Assembly: GCA_905221605.1 (NCBI GenBank)
Contig: CAJNDS010000569.1
Coordinates: forward strand, 842,514 to 906,513
Direction: 5' to 3'
Origin: Symbiodinium natans
Taxonomy: Eukaryota; Sar; Dinophyceae; Suessiales; Symbiodiniaceae
Length of the DNA stretch: 64,000 nucleotides
The position numbers and the translations under genes are program-made. Shown here piece by piece: positions 30,150-39,349 of this stretch; within the stretch, counting starts at the first letter, position 1; each line of letters starts with the position of its first letter. Under the pieces are notes generated by a model. The model had not been told where the DNA came from. It did no database searches and saw nothing but the letters and a program-made list of their open reading frames with translations.

Positions 30150-31260
30150 AACATGACAGGTGTGTGCACCAGCACATTGTAGCTGAGTAGGCATGTAACC
30201 AATGTCAGCCAACCAGTGAGGACAGTGAAGCTTTCCACTGTCTGAAAAGGGGCGCGTATGCGCGCACGTAGCTTCGTGATGACGGCCCCAGTCTCAGGAC
30301 TCTACGCACGATTGCGCAGGTAGATTTGCACGCTCATCGAAGATTGGAGGCAACCTTTCATTCTGCCTTCGCACACCTCGCGCATCCATCCTTAGTCGGC
30401 AGATAAAAACTGGGCAACGATGTTTGTAGGCTTGCCTGCACGCATGCCTTGTGCAAGGGTCCCTGCACCAGCTCCGCCCGCCCGCGCAGAAGACACGGCA
30501 CTCATAGCAAATTGAAACCAGGCAGGGGCCCAGCATCAAAACCACCCACAGCGGCGAACCTGCACTGGAACACGGACTTTCACCAAGGGCAAGCTCCAGG
30601 GTGCTCCCCTGGCCTTGTGAGCTCTACCCATCCATCTCAATCAGGAACGAGCCGCATGCTCCTTGCCACTCGAGCCCTGTCTTAACAAGCACAAGTCTTT
30701 GCCGCAAAGACCAACCAACGCTTGAGAGCTGTTTGCGCGAGCAAGCACAACACAGATATCTTAAGGAAACACCAACCAACACTTGGAGAACAAAACAAAC
30801 GCTACTTACCTTGGCTATCCCCTCCTACAATTAACCTTAGCTACACTTAGGAGGGTAGCTAAAAATTCAAATTTTAGCTGCCTTATTAAGAAACCCAAAA
30901 AACACAACAAAGGTAAAGATCTAAAGTCACAGTAAAGTACCACAAAGTAACCGGTGCGGGAGAGGAATCAGGCTTCTGTTTGCGGTTGATTTCCCGACGC
31001 GGCACCACAGGCCTTCTCTGGGGTTCACACTCCAGAAATACTCGGCGAGTTTTCCTGTGGGAGTTCTGTTCTCGGGGGTGGGCACTCCAGCGAGTTGGAC
31101 ACCGCGAAACTCGGCAGGACTCTCGGCAGGGTTCTCTCGTTGGGGATGCTCGGCGGGCTTCTGAATTCTCTGGGGCGCCGGGCGTGGACACTGCAGGGAT
31201 GCTCGACGGCTTAACATTCCAGCCCCACAATGAGGTTTGAGAAGTAGCGGCACAGGTGCA
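30150..31260. other. No supportable gene; RE-3 copy inside
   Basis: Scattered short frames on both strands. The minus frame at 30886-31323 is long but shows no motif or borders and overlaps RE-3. Confidence 0.4.
30838..30947 (+). repeat. RE-3 dispersed element with hairpin, copy 2
   Basis: Second copy of 14505-14612. The hairpin is stronger here: AGCTAAAA...TTTTAGCT. The tail TAAAGTCACAGTAAAGTACC matches TAAAGTTACAGTAAAGCACC in copy 1. Confidence 0.7.
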
Positions 31261-31477
31261 TGAAGCATGATTGGGCGGATAATTCAACATCAAGGACCGG
31301 AGCAAGCATACCTTTTCTCTCATGCAACCTGCACTGCCGGGAAATTTAATTGGCGAGGCATCGGCAGCGGGCAGGATTTAGCCGCGCTGTCCATCGCCAC
31401 ACTGAGGGCCACGCGCCCTCGACCCCTACTTCGCTTCTTGCGGCTCCAAGATTAGGGATTCGAGTTTCTACGCTCCC

Positions 31478-31558
31478 TTTAGAACCTTTGTTGCAGTATT
31501 ATTTTGAATATTCCCTTGGGGATTATATACATACATATATTCCTAAGGGGGCTATAGG
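31478..31558 (-). mobile_element. RE-2 dispersed element, copy 3
   Basis: The end AGGTTCTAAAGGGAG (minus sense) and the inverted CCTAAGGGGG/CCCTTGGGG arms align with RE-2 at 4.2 and 17.7 kb; the middle is divergent. No exon is supported next to this copy. Confidence 0.5.
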
Positions 31559-31594
31559 CTTTTTAGGGTTTAGTCGGTTTAGCGCGAGCCGCAG

Positions 31595-31714
31595 TCACGA
31601 GATGTTGCGCTGCTTGTGCACTTGCGCTCTGACGGCTGCACCGTTCGCTGCGGAGCTTCTTACGACTCTTCCCGAACTCACTACTCAAACTTGTCCTCCC
31701 TCCTGGGTCCGACG
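31595..31714 (+). CDS. Duplicated exon, copy 2, with telomere-repeat donor
   Basis: Plus strand: GAGCCGCAG|T, then an open frame reaching ALTAAPFAAELLTTLPELTT then QTCPPSWVRR, ending CGACG|GTTTAGGG at the head of a four-unit TTTAGGG array. Shares the FAAELLTTLPELTTQTCPP core with 29390-29484. Downstream of both donors the sequence GGGCGGCYCTGCTTC is shared too, so the duplication covers intron sequence. Confidence 0.5.
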
Positions 31715-31906
31715 GTTTAGGGTTTAGGGTTTAGGGTTTAGGGTTCCGGGTTTAGGGCGGCTCTGCTTCCCAAGGCAAGGAGTCAGGATGGCAAGGCTGA
31801 GGTCGCGGCTTGCCGGTAATTTTGCGATGAGTAAACTCCATACACCTGCAATGAGATGTCGGCAAAGGACAATGGCTCATCATGGCTCAGCCCAATGCAA
31901 TAATGG

Positions 31907-31997
31907 CCTGAATATTTAGAATACGGTTTTGGGGATTCTTATCGTATAAGTGTAGAGGGACCTAAGGGAAGACTATTAGTAATTATTCCGACCCCGA
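31907..31997 (+). mobile_element. RE-1 dispersed element, copy d
   Basis: The most complete uninterrupted copy: GGCCTGAATATTTAGAATAC, GGTTTTGGGGATTCTTATCG, GGGACCTAAGGGAAGACTAT, TAGTAATTATTCCGACCCC. Confidence 0.65.
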
Positions 31998-32109
31998 TCG
32001 CCGTACGAGTGCATCCCGGCTTGTACATGGTGGGTTGCAGATCCCTGGGAAGAATTGGAGGTCAGGAGGTGTGGTGAAGTGAGGCAGGGCCGATGTTTCT
32101 TGAAGTGCC

Positions 32110-32172
32110 CTATCCTAGACGCTAACCCTAAACCCTAAACCCTAAACCCTAAACCCTAAACCCTAAACCCTA
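32110..32172. repeat. CCCTAAA array
   Basis: About nine near-perfect heptamers between unique sequences. Confidence 0.95.
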
Positions 32173-32181
32173 CCAGGACGT

Positions 32182-32238
32182 GTTAAGCGGCTTCTCAGTG
32201 GTAAACGGCTTCTCAGTGCTAAACGGCTTCTCAGTGGT
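32182..32238 (+). repeat. Three tandem copies of TAAACGGCTTCTCAGTG
   Basis: 18-19-bp units with point differences (TTAAGCGGCTTC in the first). Confidence 0.9.
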
Positions 32239-33119
32239 GTTCTAAAGAAATACATGTTTTTTTTCGGATTTTTATGTCCGCACGTGGTCTCGATTTGTTG
32301 TGTCACGTGCGTGCGTGGGGGTCTAGTGAAACACGTTGGGTGCAAATGGGGTCGTGCGTATACTTTATATATCGACATGCAAAGAATTATACAATATTGC
32401 GATATATATATATATATATAACTATTAATGCATGTCTGTGTATATTCTAGCAGGTAAACTTATATATATATAATACTGTTGGAGCTGAGATTTTTGCAGG
32501 CTTGGGTTGTGATCCCACATCCTACATACCCCTGGGAGCATGCGCCCTATATGTATATATTGCAGCTGTCGCTGCCGGACTGAGCTATATCGATCCACAT
32601 CACACATACGCAGTGGCAAACATGCATGCACGCGGTTCGGTCAATCTGATAGCTTAACGAGGACGTGATTGCCCACGCAGGTCGCGCTATGAAGCCATGA
32701 CACATTATGTACTTATAGCTGCGGCACAAGGCCACCCATCCCCGCGCGGTTCCGCCATCTGGTTGACGTACGACGAGGATGAGATTTTTGGGATGAAGAT
32801 CCCCGCCATATGCCATTGGCCAGGTACGGGTATACCGCGTGGCGAACATGCATGACATGGGGGCCGGGATCTGTCCGATCGAAGGATGCATGCATGACTA
32901 TAAAACCCTATACCTGCGGGTCCCCTGTAATTTCATTCTACCCAGCTAGCGATTGTATATATCCCTCAGTGGATTGCATGTATCTACCTAGTCGAATCGA
33001 TGTTCATGGTTTGATCGGTCGCCACACGTGTGGCTGCGCGCGCATGCATGGCGCTGTGCGTTGGCGCATGATTTGCTTGCTTGACGCATGATTTGCCTGC
33101 TTGACCGGCACGCAGCATG

Positions 33120-33330
33120 CGTCACATATGCGGTCGCACGCGTGGTTTGCATATATGTATACGTGGGACACGTGGTAGCATGCAGTTTGTGGTTTCTATG
33201 CAAGGTCGCACGCGTGGTAGCAGTACGTTGGAAGCTAGATCAATTTGTCATTCTACGCGGTATCCGGGTTGTATATAGGGATCGAATGTTGCTTTTAAAG
33301 TTCCGGTCCGCGTGGTAGCACAAGGCTTGC
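33120..33330 (+). repeat. Scattered CACGCGTGGTAGCA motif cluster
   Basis: TCGCACGCGTGGT or GACACGTGGTAGCA or CCGCGTGGTAGCA occurs four times in about 200 bp. No gene is supported in 32.2-34.1 kb. Confidence 0.5.
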
Positions 33331-33664
33331 TCTGCAGTACACGTTGTGCTGTCCAGGATAGGCTTTCGAATTGAGGCTAGGCTATATTTTCGGGCCTTCT
33401 TCGATCTAGGAGTTGCACATTCTTGGTTTTAAAGGTTCGGTTGACACTAGCCTGTTGGCGCCTTTTTGACGCAAGGCTTTTCGGGGGAAGGGGGGGGGGG
33501 GGCGGGTCAGACCGTAAATTCCGCATCTTCCTTGCGGTTGTGCCTATTTATACGGCTTATCATTCAGTTGGGCCTTGTATACGGTTGCGTGTGCCTTTAT
33601 ATATAATTGGGTGAGGTCTCACGCAGGATCCTGAACTAGGGAAGTGCTTGTATCGTGTTGTACC

Positions 33665-33935
33665 TCTGTAGGCTTTCGGTTGTGCCACCAGGCTTTCGGT
33701 TGTGCCTCTTTCGGATTTATTCGGGTTGTGCCTCTAGGCTTTAAACGGTTGTGCCTCTAGGCTTTCGGTTGTGCCTTTAGGCTTTAATTCGGTTGTGTCT
33801 TGCAGCTAACAGGCTTTCGGTTGTGTCTTCATAGGCGTTAGTTCGGCTGCGCCTTGAGGATAGGCTTTCGGTGAAACTTCGGTCGCGTCTTGAATCTAGG
33901 CGATCTTCCTTGAAGATAGGCTTTCGGTTCGTCGC
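33665..33935 (+). repeat. Decaying tandem repeat AGGCTTTCGGTTGTGCCTCT
   Basis: About ten diverged copies of a roughly 20-bp unit (GGCTTTCGGTTGTGCC and GGTTGTGTCTT variants). No coding signal. Confidence 0.75.
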
Positions 33936-34257
33936 ACACAGCTTTGCAAATATGTGGTGGAAGGCCTTCGATACAGTACAATGTGGTGATCTAAGGCACT
34001 TGCATGGTCCTGGGTTTTTTCTGCGCAATTCGAATTGTAGTCAGTTCTGCAAATAGCATCCTGCAGGTTCATTGCGTATATATTGCGTGTGCAAGGTTGT
34101 GACCACGTATACGCATGCACATGCATGCTTCAGGAGTTGAACTGGTGCTCTTCTGCAGGGGCCTCTTCTGTGGCTCGAGGGAGCGGCTGCGACATGTGGG
34201 AGGCGTCAGCAATTTCGTCTACAGAGTTAGGCATTTCAATATTTCTGGGCTGGCTGG

Positions 34258-35094
34258 ATGAGCCACTGGAGACCACACTTGCGTAGCCGCTCCCAGCTTT
34301 TGGCAAGCAAACTTGAAAGTTCCTGTTGCACTTCGGATGAGGATCTAGCTCGAATCAAAGCAACAGGACAGCTCCTGCCAACTACATCCCTGAAGTTCCG
34401 GAGTACACGCCGAAAGTTGAAATGGGTGCTTGCTCTATCATCTGACCGCTACTTCACTTACAAAAGGGTCTTGCTAGCTATGAGGCTACTTAGGATCTCA
34501 AAGCCCTTTGCACTTCCTAATGTGCCTGGTTTTGATGAAGAAAGCTGGATTCTGAACCAGGCGGGTGTGATCGTAAGAGTTTTGCAGCGTGCCCGGAAGT
34601 GCACTGGCGCCATGGCTGATTTGGAAACGCAGCCTTGGCCAGAGGACTGGACCGACATTTGTGGTTCGGCGTGTGTATATAATTTTGCATGGCATGCTAT
34701 TGCCCCCAACATATGTTGTTCATCGTGGCAGGAGGAAGCTACGCCGGCGACCACGCCAGAGCGATCGCAGGAGAGACGTGGTCGACATCTTGCCTGTTTA
34801 GTTGCAGCTTGGGTTCAATATGTCCCTGTTTCAAGGAGTCGATGGCAGCTGGATCGGCAGCTGGATCGGAAGAGTCTCGATTCGAATCAGTTTGTGCTGC
34901 ACACGCGAGCTATGCTGCACATTGTAAATGTTTTGTTCTCGCCCATAGGACGTTGTGATCCGCCCTACCAAACGACTTCGGTGCAAAGCGCAGCTCGGAT
35001 CATTTATGCGCATATAGGAGAGATCGACACAGACTCAAATCAGCGCATCACACTTAAGGACTCTCTGTGTGCCAGCCAGCTCGGCCTGCATTAA
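34258..35094 (+). CDS. Uncharacterised exon region, plus strand
   Basis: A 278-codon open plus frame whose first two thirds read like protein: DLARIKATGQLLPTTSLKFR, KWVLALSSDRYFTYKRVLLA, PNVPGFDEESWILNQAGVIV, ADLETQPWPEDWTDICGS. The middle (34670-34735) has an intron-like look: GTGTGTATATAATTTTGC to CGTGGCAG|GAG. The ATG is not supported and the true gene is probably several exons. Last part GEIDTDSNQRITLKDSL. No family recognised. Confidence 0.42.
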   Translation: MSHWRPHLRSRSQLLASKLESSCCTSDEDLARIKATGQLLPTTSLKFRSTRRKLKWVLALSSDRYFTYKRVLLAMRLLRISKPFALPNVPGFDEESWILNQAGVIVRVLQRARKCTGAMADLETQPWPEDWTDICGSACVYNFAWHAIAPNICCSSWQEEATPATTPERSQERRGRHLACLVAAWVQYVPVSRSRWQLDRQLDRKSLDSNQFVLHTRAMLHIVNVLFSPIGRCDPPYQTTSVQSAARIIYAHIGEIDTDSNQRITLKDSLCASQLGLH

Positions 35095-35160
35095 ATGGTT
35101 TCCGCACACGCAGTGTTGTGTCACATGTTTATACGTAGATGGGGCACCACGTGCAGTGGC

Positions 35161-35346
35161 TGACGAAATGCAGGATGCTTGCAATTCTGATGAGTGGGCT
35201 GGAGATGGCGAATGGCTTGAAGGAGGTGAAGCTCACCATGCAGATTGGTCTGCGGGAAATCCTCGTGACGACTCTGATTGGGGCCCTGACTGGATGGGCG
35301 ATGACTCTTGGGGCGCGGAAGTGACTGGACAAATGTACCATGCATG
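35161..35346 (+). CDS. Acidic Trp-rich exon
   Basis: Plus strand: VADEMQDACNSDEWAGDGE, WLEGGEAHHADWSAGN, DDSDWGPDWMGDDSWG. Strongly acidic with regularly placed tryptophans and aspartates; codon-level pattern is protein-like. A stop follows at 35345. The long antisense open frame here is considered a shadow. Confidence 0.42.
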
Positions 35347-35690
35347 ACACTGCATGTTGTTTGTGCTCTGGCTTGTCTGTGGAATATCTCAGGCGACGCC
35401 TGGCTGTTGGGAACCCGATCCATCCTCAAAGGCTTTGCTGTTGACACTGTATGAGCGCTGGGTGTAGACATCGCATGCTTTAGAGCTCCAGGGTTATAGT
35501 ATGTGACGCCGGACTTGCAGGTTGTCCACTGCGGCCAGGACACCCCGATCGTGCCACGACAGCATATCTTAAACAATTTTGGGTTGTAGCAATTCTGTGT
35601 GCGTGGATCAGGACCCTGAAGATTGGAAGGCAGCTGAGATGATGATAGATTGAGCATGGAACCCGTGCTAGAGTTGTAATTACTGTATAG

Positions 35691-35776
35691 GTGACGGATG
35701 AGAATCGCGATCAGTTCACGACCGACATGCTGCAAGAGCTGGAAGAGAAATTCGACGAGGCCTCGGGTCAGCAGGT
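35691..35776 (+). CDS. Short charged exon (35.7 kb)
   Basis: Plus strand: TDENRDQFTTDMLQELEEKF then DEASGQQ, followed by CAG|GTGCTAG, a likely GT donor, and a CTGCAG|GC acceptor 19-27 nt later. Product unknown. Confidence 0.4.
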
Positions 35777-35795
35777 GCTAGTTGATTTCATGGTC

Positions 35796-36079
35796 TGCAG
35801 GCAAACAACGCATAGCCAATGGATCCCATGTGAGGCAGATGAAGGTGGATGGCCTCCCAGCCCGACGCAGTCCTTCATGGATGCAGCCTTTCCGGTTGAT
35901 GGTGATGCTGCGGTGGGATTCTAATGAAAGAACTCATGTGCATGTGCCCAATATTTGGTATAGGTGACATGCAGGCAATGGTTCCCGTGTGTTTCTAAGG
36001 TGAATCCGGATGGATGGCCTGCCAGCCCAACGGAGTCCATGATGGACGCAGCCTTCCCGGTCGATGCTGAGGTGGGATA
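35796..36079 (+). repeat. Tandemly duplicated exon-like unit
   Basis: Unit 1 (35796-35924) codes for GGWPPSPTQSFMDAAFPVDG; unit 2 (about 35970-36079) codes for DGWPASPTESMMDAAFPVDA in the corresponding frame. Both follow a TGCAGGCAA splice-acceptor-like sequence. The units are about 175 bp apart in the same orientation, so this is a tandem exon duplication. Confidence 0.6.
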
Positions 36080-36308
36080 GAGTATAGGGCTCCGTGACAT
36101 CATTTACAGCTAGATCGATTTCTGCCGAGGATCAGAAGGATGAAGGCTGGACTGGGCCCATGGAGAACGAGGCCCTTCGATGATGATGACCGATTTCTGC
36201 GATGTTCGCTCTATGTCCATGTACGTTTTTTTCACATAGTATCCCTGATCGACCAGGATGAGAAGGATTATGGCCACGAGGGCGTGCGGGACTTATACTG
36301 CCCACCCG

Positions 36309-36367
36309 TTTAGGGTTTAGGGTTTAGGGTTGAGGGTTGAGGGTTTAGGGTTTAGGGTTTAGGGTTT
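36309..36367. repeat. TTTAGGG tract
   Basis: About eight units with two TTGAGGG variants, in an intronic position of the plus-strand gene region. Confidence 0.93.
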
Positions 36368-36619
36368 GGCTTGTGTTCTGTGTCGAGCGCGTGTGCCACT
36401 CCAGGCTTGGCGATCTGCAGAGTGGTTCGAAGGCTGCCAAATTGCAATTTTTTTGAAGCAAATAAATATGTCGCAATGTATGGGTGTATGTATATGTATT
36501 AAAAAATATACACATTATTAATACACTGTTGTTCAATTCCAGGTTGGCCCCTGCAGGACTCCCAAGCCCCTTTTCTGTATTCGATTTTGATGTGTAAAGA
36601 AAATTGGTCTGTCTGCAGC

Positions 36620-36812
36620 TGACACAAATCATGTTTCTCGAGGACAACATTGAGCCAGAGACGACAAAGCTCGATTGGCCGCCCGATGATCCTGATGATG
36701 ATAACGATGATGCAGATAAGACCAAGCCTTCGACTCTCATTTTTCTATTAAAGTTTCGCGACGCGAATTTCATCACGCAATCAATGCTCGCCAGAGCCGA
36801 GGAACGACTATA
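36620..36812 (+). CDS. Acidic exon ending in a stop (36.7 kb)
   Basis: Plus strand after TGTCTGCAG: LTQIMFLEDNIEPETTKLDW, PPDDPDDDNDDADKTKPST, then LIFLLKFRDANFITQSMLA. A TAG closes the frame at 36812, but a donor earlier is possible. Confidence 0.42.
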
Positions 36813-37093
36813 GCGAAGATGACGCCGAGGACAAGGACCATATTGCTGATGAGGCCCACGTGGGGTGTTGTATGATGTAGTCAAAATTGGTAGGTACAGG
36901 TGGCATGACCCTAGGATACTATATATATTGACTTGCCCAGCAGAATTAGAATGTATGCCGCCAATGTTGCAGACTCTTGCGTGTCCAGGCCACTGGTGCC
37001 AAGATTCGCAAGCTGGATGCTCCCACAGCGCCACGGCGAATTTGGTGTACCTTGAGGGCTGGTGAGTCATGACTGGAATGTATAAACCCTAAG

Positions 37094-37429
37094 GAATTCC
37101 ACATTCCCGATGTTTATCTTGGGGCGACTGCAGACTTCCTACCTCTCAATGTTCAGAAGGCATGTGTAGGTGGCGTTCAAAAGCCTATCAACCCTCATGC
37201 ACAGCGTCTTCTAGTAGCTGCTCACAAGCCCGCGCGTGCACCTAAGGGCAAGGCACCGAAGGCGAAAGCAAAGGGCAAGGCAAAGGCAAAGGCAAAGGGC
37301 AAAGCAAAAGCAAAGGTGTCGGCAGCAGGTGCCAAGGCCAAGGCTTGCGAAAAAGGCTCCGCGAAGAACAAGACTGCGTATGGTGTGGCCAAGGATGAGT
37401 ACAAAAAAATGTTCCTGGGCATGAGTTAA
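37094..37429 (+). CDS. Lys/Ala-rich exon after a CCCTAAG acceptor
   Basis: Plus strand: acceptor ACCCTAAG|GAATTCC (a telomere-variant heptamer), then EFHIPDVYLGATADFLPLNV, QKACVGGVQKPINPHAQRLL, a (KGKAKAKA)n basic stretch, then YGVAKDEYKKMFLGM. The basic repeat suggests nucleic-acid binding or nuclear location (inference). If the last codon is split as AT|GAGTTAAT (GA donor), it joins the next exon at 37499 in frame. Confidence 0.5.
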   Translation, partial: EFHIPDVYLGATADFLPLNVQKACVGGVQKPINPHAQRLLVAAHKPARAPKGKAPKAKAKGKAKAKAKGKAKAKVSAAGAKAKACEKGSAKNKTAYGVAKDEYKKMFLGMS

Positions 37430-37498
37430 TTCAAATCTATGGAACGCCAAAGTATTGTGTTTTGACTGCTTGGTTTACACGTGTCGTCATAAACTCAG

Positions 37499-37625
37499 GC
37501 TGATGCAGGAGTATGGCAAGCTGTCTCGGGCCGAGATCGAGTGGTGGTGGCACGAAAGCCAGGAGCGGCAGGACGTCTTGAAAACGTTTGATGAGACAGA
37601 TCTACGCCGCCGGCGTTTGCTTTGA
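37499..37625 (+). CDS. Charged exon following the Lys/Ala-rich exon
   Basis: Plus strand: TAAACTCAG|G, then LMQEYGKLSRAEIEWWWHES, QERQDVLKTFDETDLRRRRL, stop. Three consecutive tryptophans. Probably continuous with 37094-37429. Confidence 0.5.
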
Positions 37626-37686
37626 GCTTGCGCACAGAAGCTTGCAAGTGATCTCTTTATTATGACTCCTCGTGCCCGTCTTTCAG

Positions 37687-37768
37687 GGCACACACTCTAG
37701 CTTTCAGCTGCGCAAGGGGATGTCCGCAGCAGGTGGAAAGAAACTGCAATGCGCCATGCCAGTTGTGA
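37687..37768 (+). CDS. Short exon (37.7 kb)
   Basis: Plus strand after GTCTTTCAG: GTHSSFQLRKGMSAAGGKK then LQCAMP. Downstream border unclear. Confidence 0.33.
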
Positions 37769-38007
37769 CGTTGCTTTGCTCTAGGGTGTGCGTGGTCCAC
37801 TGTGCTATACTGTGCTGCATGGTGGCAGACTTGGGGTCCAAGGACGATAGCTCTGCTGGCCCAGTTCTATATAGAACAGCTCGCATCATCGCGCATGATC
37901 GCACTATGTAACCCTAAACCCTATAAACCCTAAACCCTAAACCCTAAACCGTAGTTATAAACGGTACATATATCAGCCCATTCCCGTGCCTCGCCTCGAT
38001 CACAACC

Positions 38008-38091
38008 ATGAAGTTCTCCCGGCTCCAGAAGGTGCTGGCATCGTTCGAGAAGAGTTCCTCATTCAAATCGTTTGAGTCACTCCGATCATGA
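38008..38091 (+). CDS. Possible first exon, MKFSRLQKVLASFEKSSS
   Basis: ATG in a clean context followed by MKFSRLQKVLASFEKSSSFK then SFES. CCCTAAA units (37912-37950) lie just upstream. It may start the gene whose next exon is at 38258. Confidence 0.4.
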   Translation: MKFSRLQKVLASFEKSSSFKSFESLRS

Positions 38092-38257
38092 TCGATCTTT
38101 GACCAGTTGGTTCTTGGTTTTAAATTCTTGATCTAAGGCTTCGGGCCTCAGGATCCAAATGACACTCTGCACTTCTTGGAGTTGTTTGCAGGCACGTTCT
38201 TGTAGAATAGAGATCTCGTGTGACCCCAATTCATAATTGTTGATGTTTCAACTGCAG

Positions 38258-38441
38258 GAGTGCATATGCTGAAGTCAGCGATAGCAGATCTTGGATGGAC
38301 AACGCATGCCCTGGATCTCAGCTACTCCCGCAAGATGGACCTCACAACCAATTTCGGATTCTTGCTGACCCTGGCTACCGCCCCATGGCTGCAGACAGGA
38401 TTCTTTCGCTGCACGCCCATTGCAATTCCATATTCGTAGCC
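38258..38441 (+). CDS. Exon of an uncharacterised, possibly dinoflagellate-expanded family
   Basis: Plus strand after TTTCAACTGCAG: VHMLKSAIADLGWTTHALDL, SYSRKMDLTTNFGFLLTLAT, APWLQ. The D-x-S-x(5)-DLTTxxGFLLxL pattern resembles, from memory, a widespread dinoflagellate protein family with DITTxxGFL motifs; not verified. The exon may end at CTGCAG near 38398 rather than at the TAG. Confidence 0.42.
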
Positions 38442-39119
38442 AGCGCTCCAGCTGTTTTCACCTGAGATCGCTCGACTTGTTCAGAACGGCGTTGTTTGGA
38501 TAGCGTTGCCGTGCAACGCATGGTGCTTTATGTGGTTCGACTGCAAACATACAGGCGCACGTGTGTGTATATATATATATAACAAGTGCACATGGACATG
38601 TGCTTCGATGCAATTGCAAAAGCATGTGTGTAACATTCGTACACAAAATATGTAACCCTATATAACCCTGAACCCTGAACCCATATAAACCCAAAAAATC
38701 TGGATTCCCAGGTCCCAAGGTACGACTCGTCGCCGACGACTTTGTGCTTCTGGAGCCTTGGCTGCGATCTGAGATACGCAGGCTCTAAAGAGGTTTTTGC
38801 ACACAGATCTAAATGAAGTGCAGGAGCTCGGCAACTTCTCAGTGTTAGAATGGCGAACCGCATCGCCGTGAGAATAGTCTACTTGTGGCTTGGTGGAATC
38901 ATGCGGCACCTTTAAATAGAAGGCTTTTTGCAGACTACTCGTTGCGTGGTCCTGGTCGCATCTAAGGATGGAGTTCATCTATAGGTCAGGGGGAACCTAT
39001 GTCTTGGAAAATCCACAAGGCTCCTGTCTTTGGTTCTTCAAACCGATCCATGATCTTTGGCGGCATTTTCTTTCAACACCCCTTGCAACAACTTGTTGAA
39101 ACTCTTTGGCTAAAACATG

Positions 39120-39208
39120 GTTTAATTCTTGCCAGGAAACGTTGAAACGTCATGGTGCCCGTGGCATTCATCTGATGCTTGGAGCTCTGGGCGCCAGATC
39201 ACCGAAGC
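39120..39208 (+). CDS. Possible exon before a GTGCCTTGGATC intron
   Basis: Plus strand after [27 protein letters not shown] then RSPKP, directly followed by GTGCCTTGGATCAAGG, the same 12 nt that begin two better-supported introns at 44449 and 46471. Confidence 0.35.
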
Positions 39209-39349
39209 CTGTGCCTTGGATCAAGGCTTATATACATGGTCCAGTACGCACATGCAGTGGACTTATACAAGGACGCGGGGGGGGGGCAAAAAAATAATAT
39301 ATATATATATATATATGGGGGTTTCATGGGGTACGCACATGGGGTATGT

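Noticed and set aside
35121-35735. 204-codon minus frame
   Set aside because: Opposite to acidic Trp-rich and TDENRDQF exons with better composition on the plus strand.
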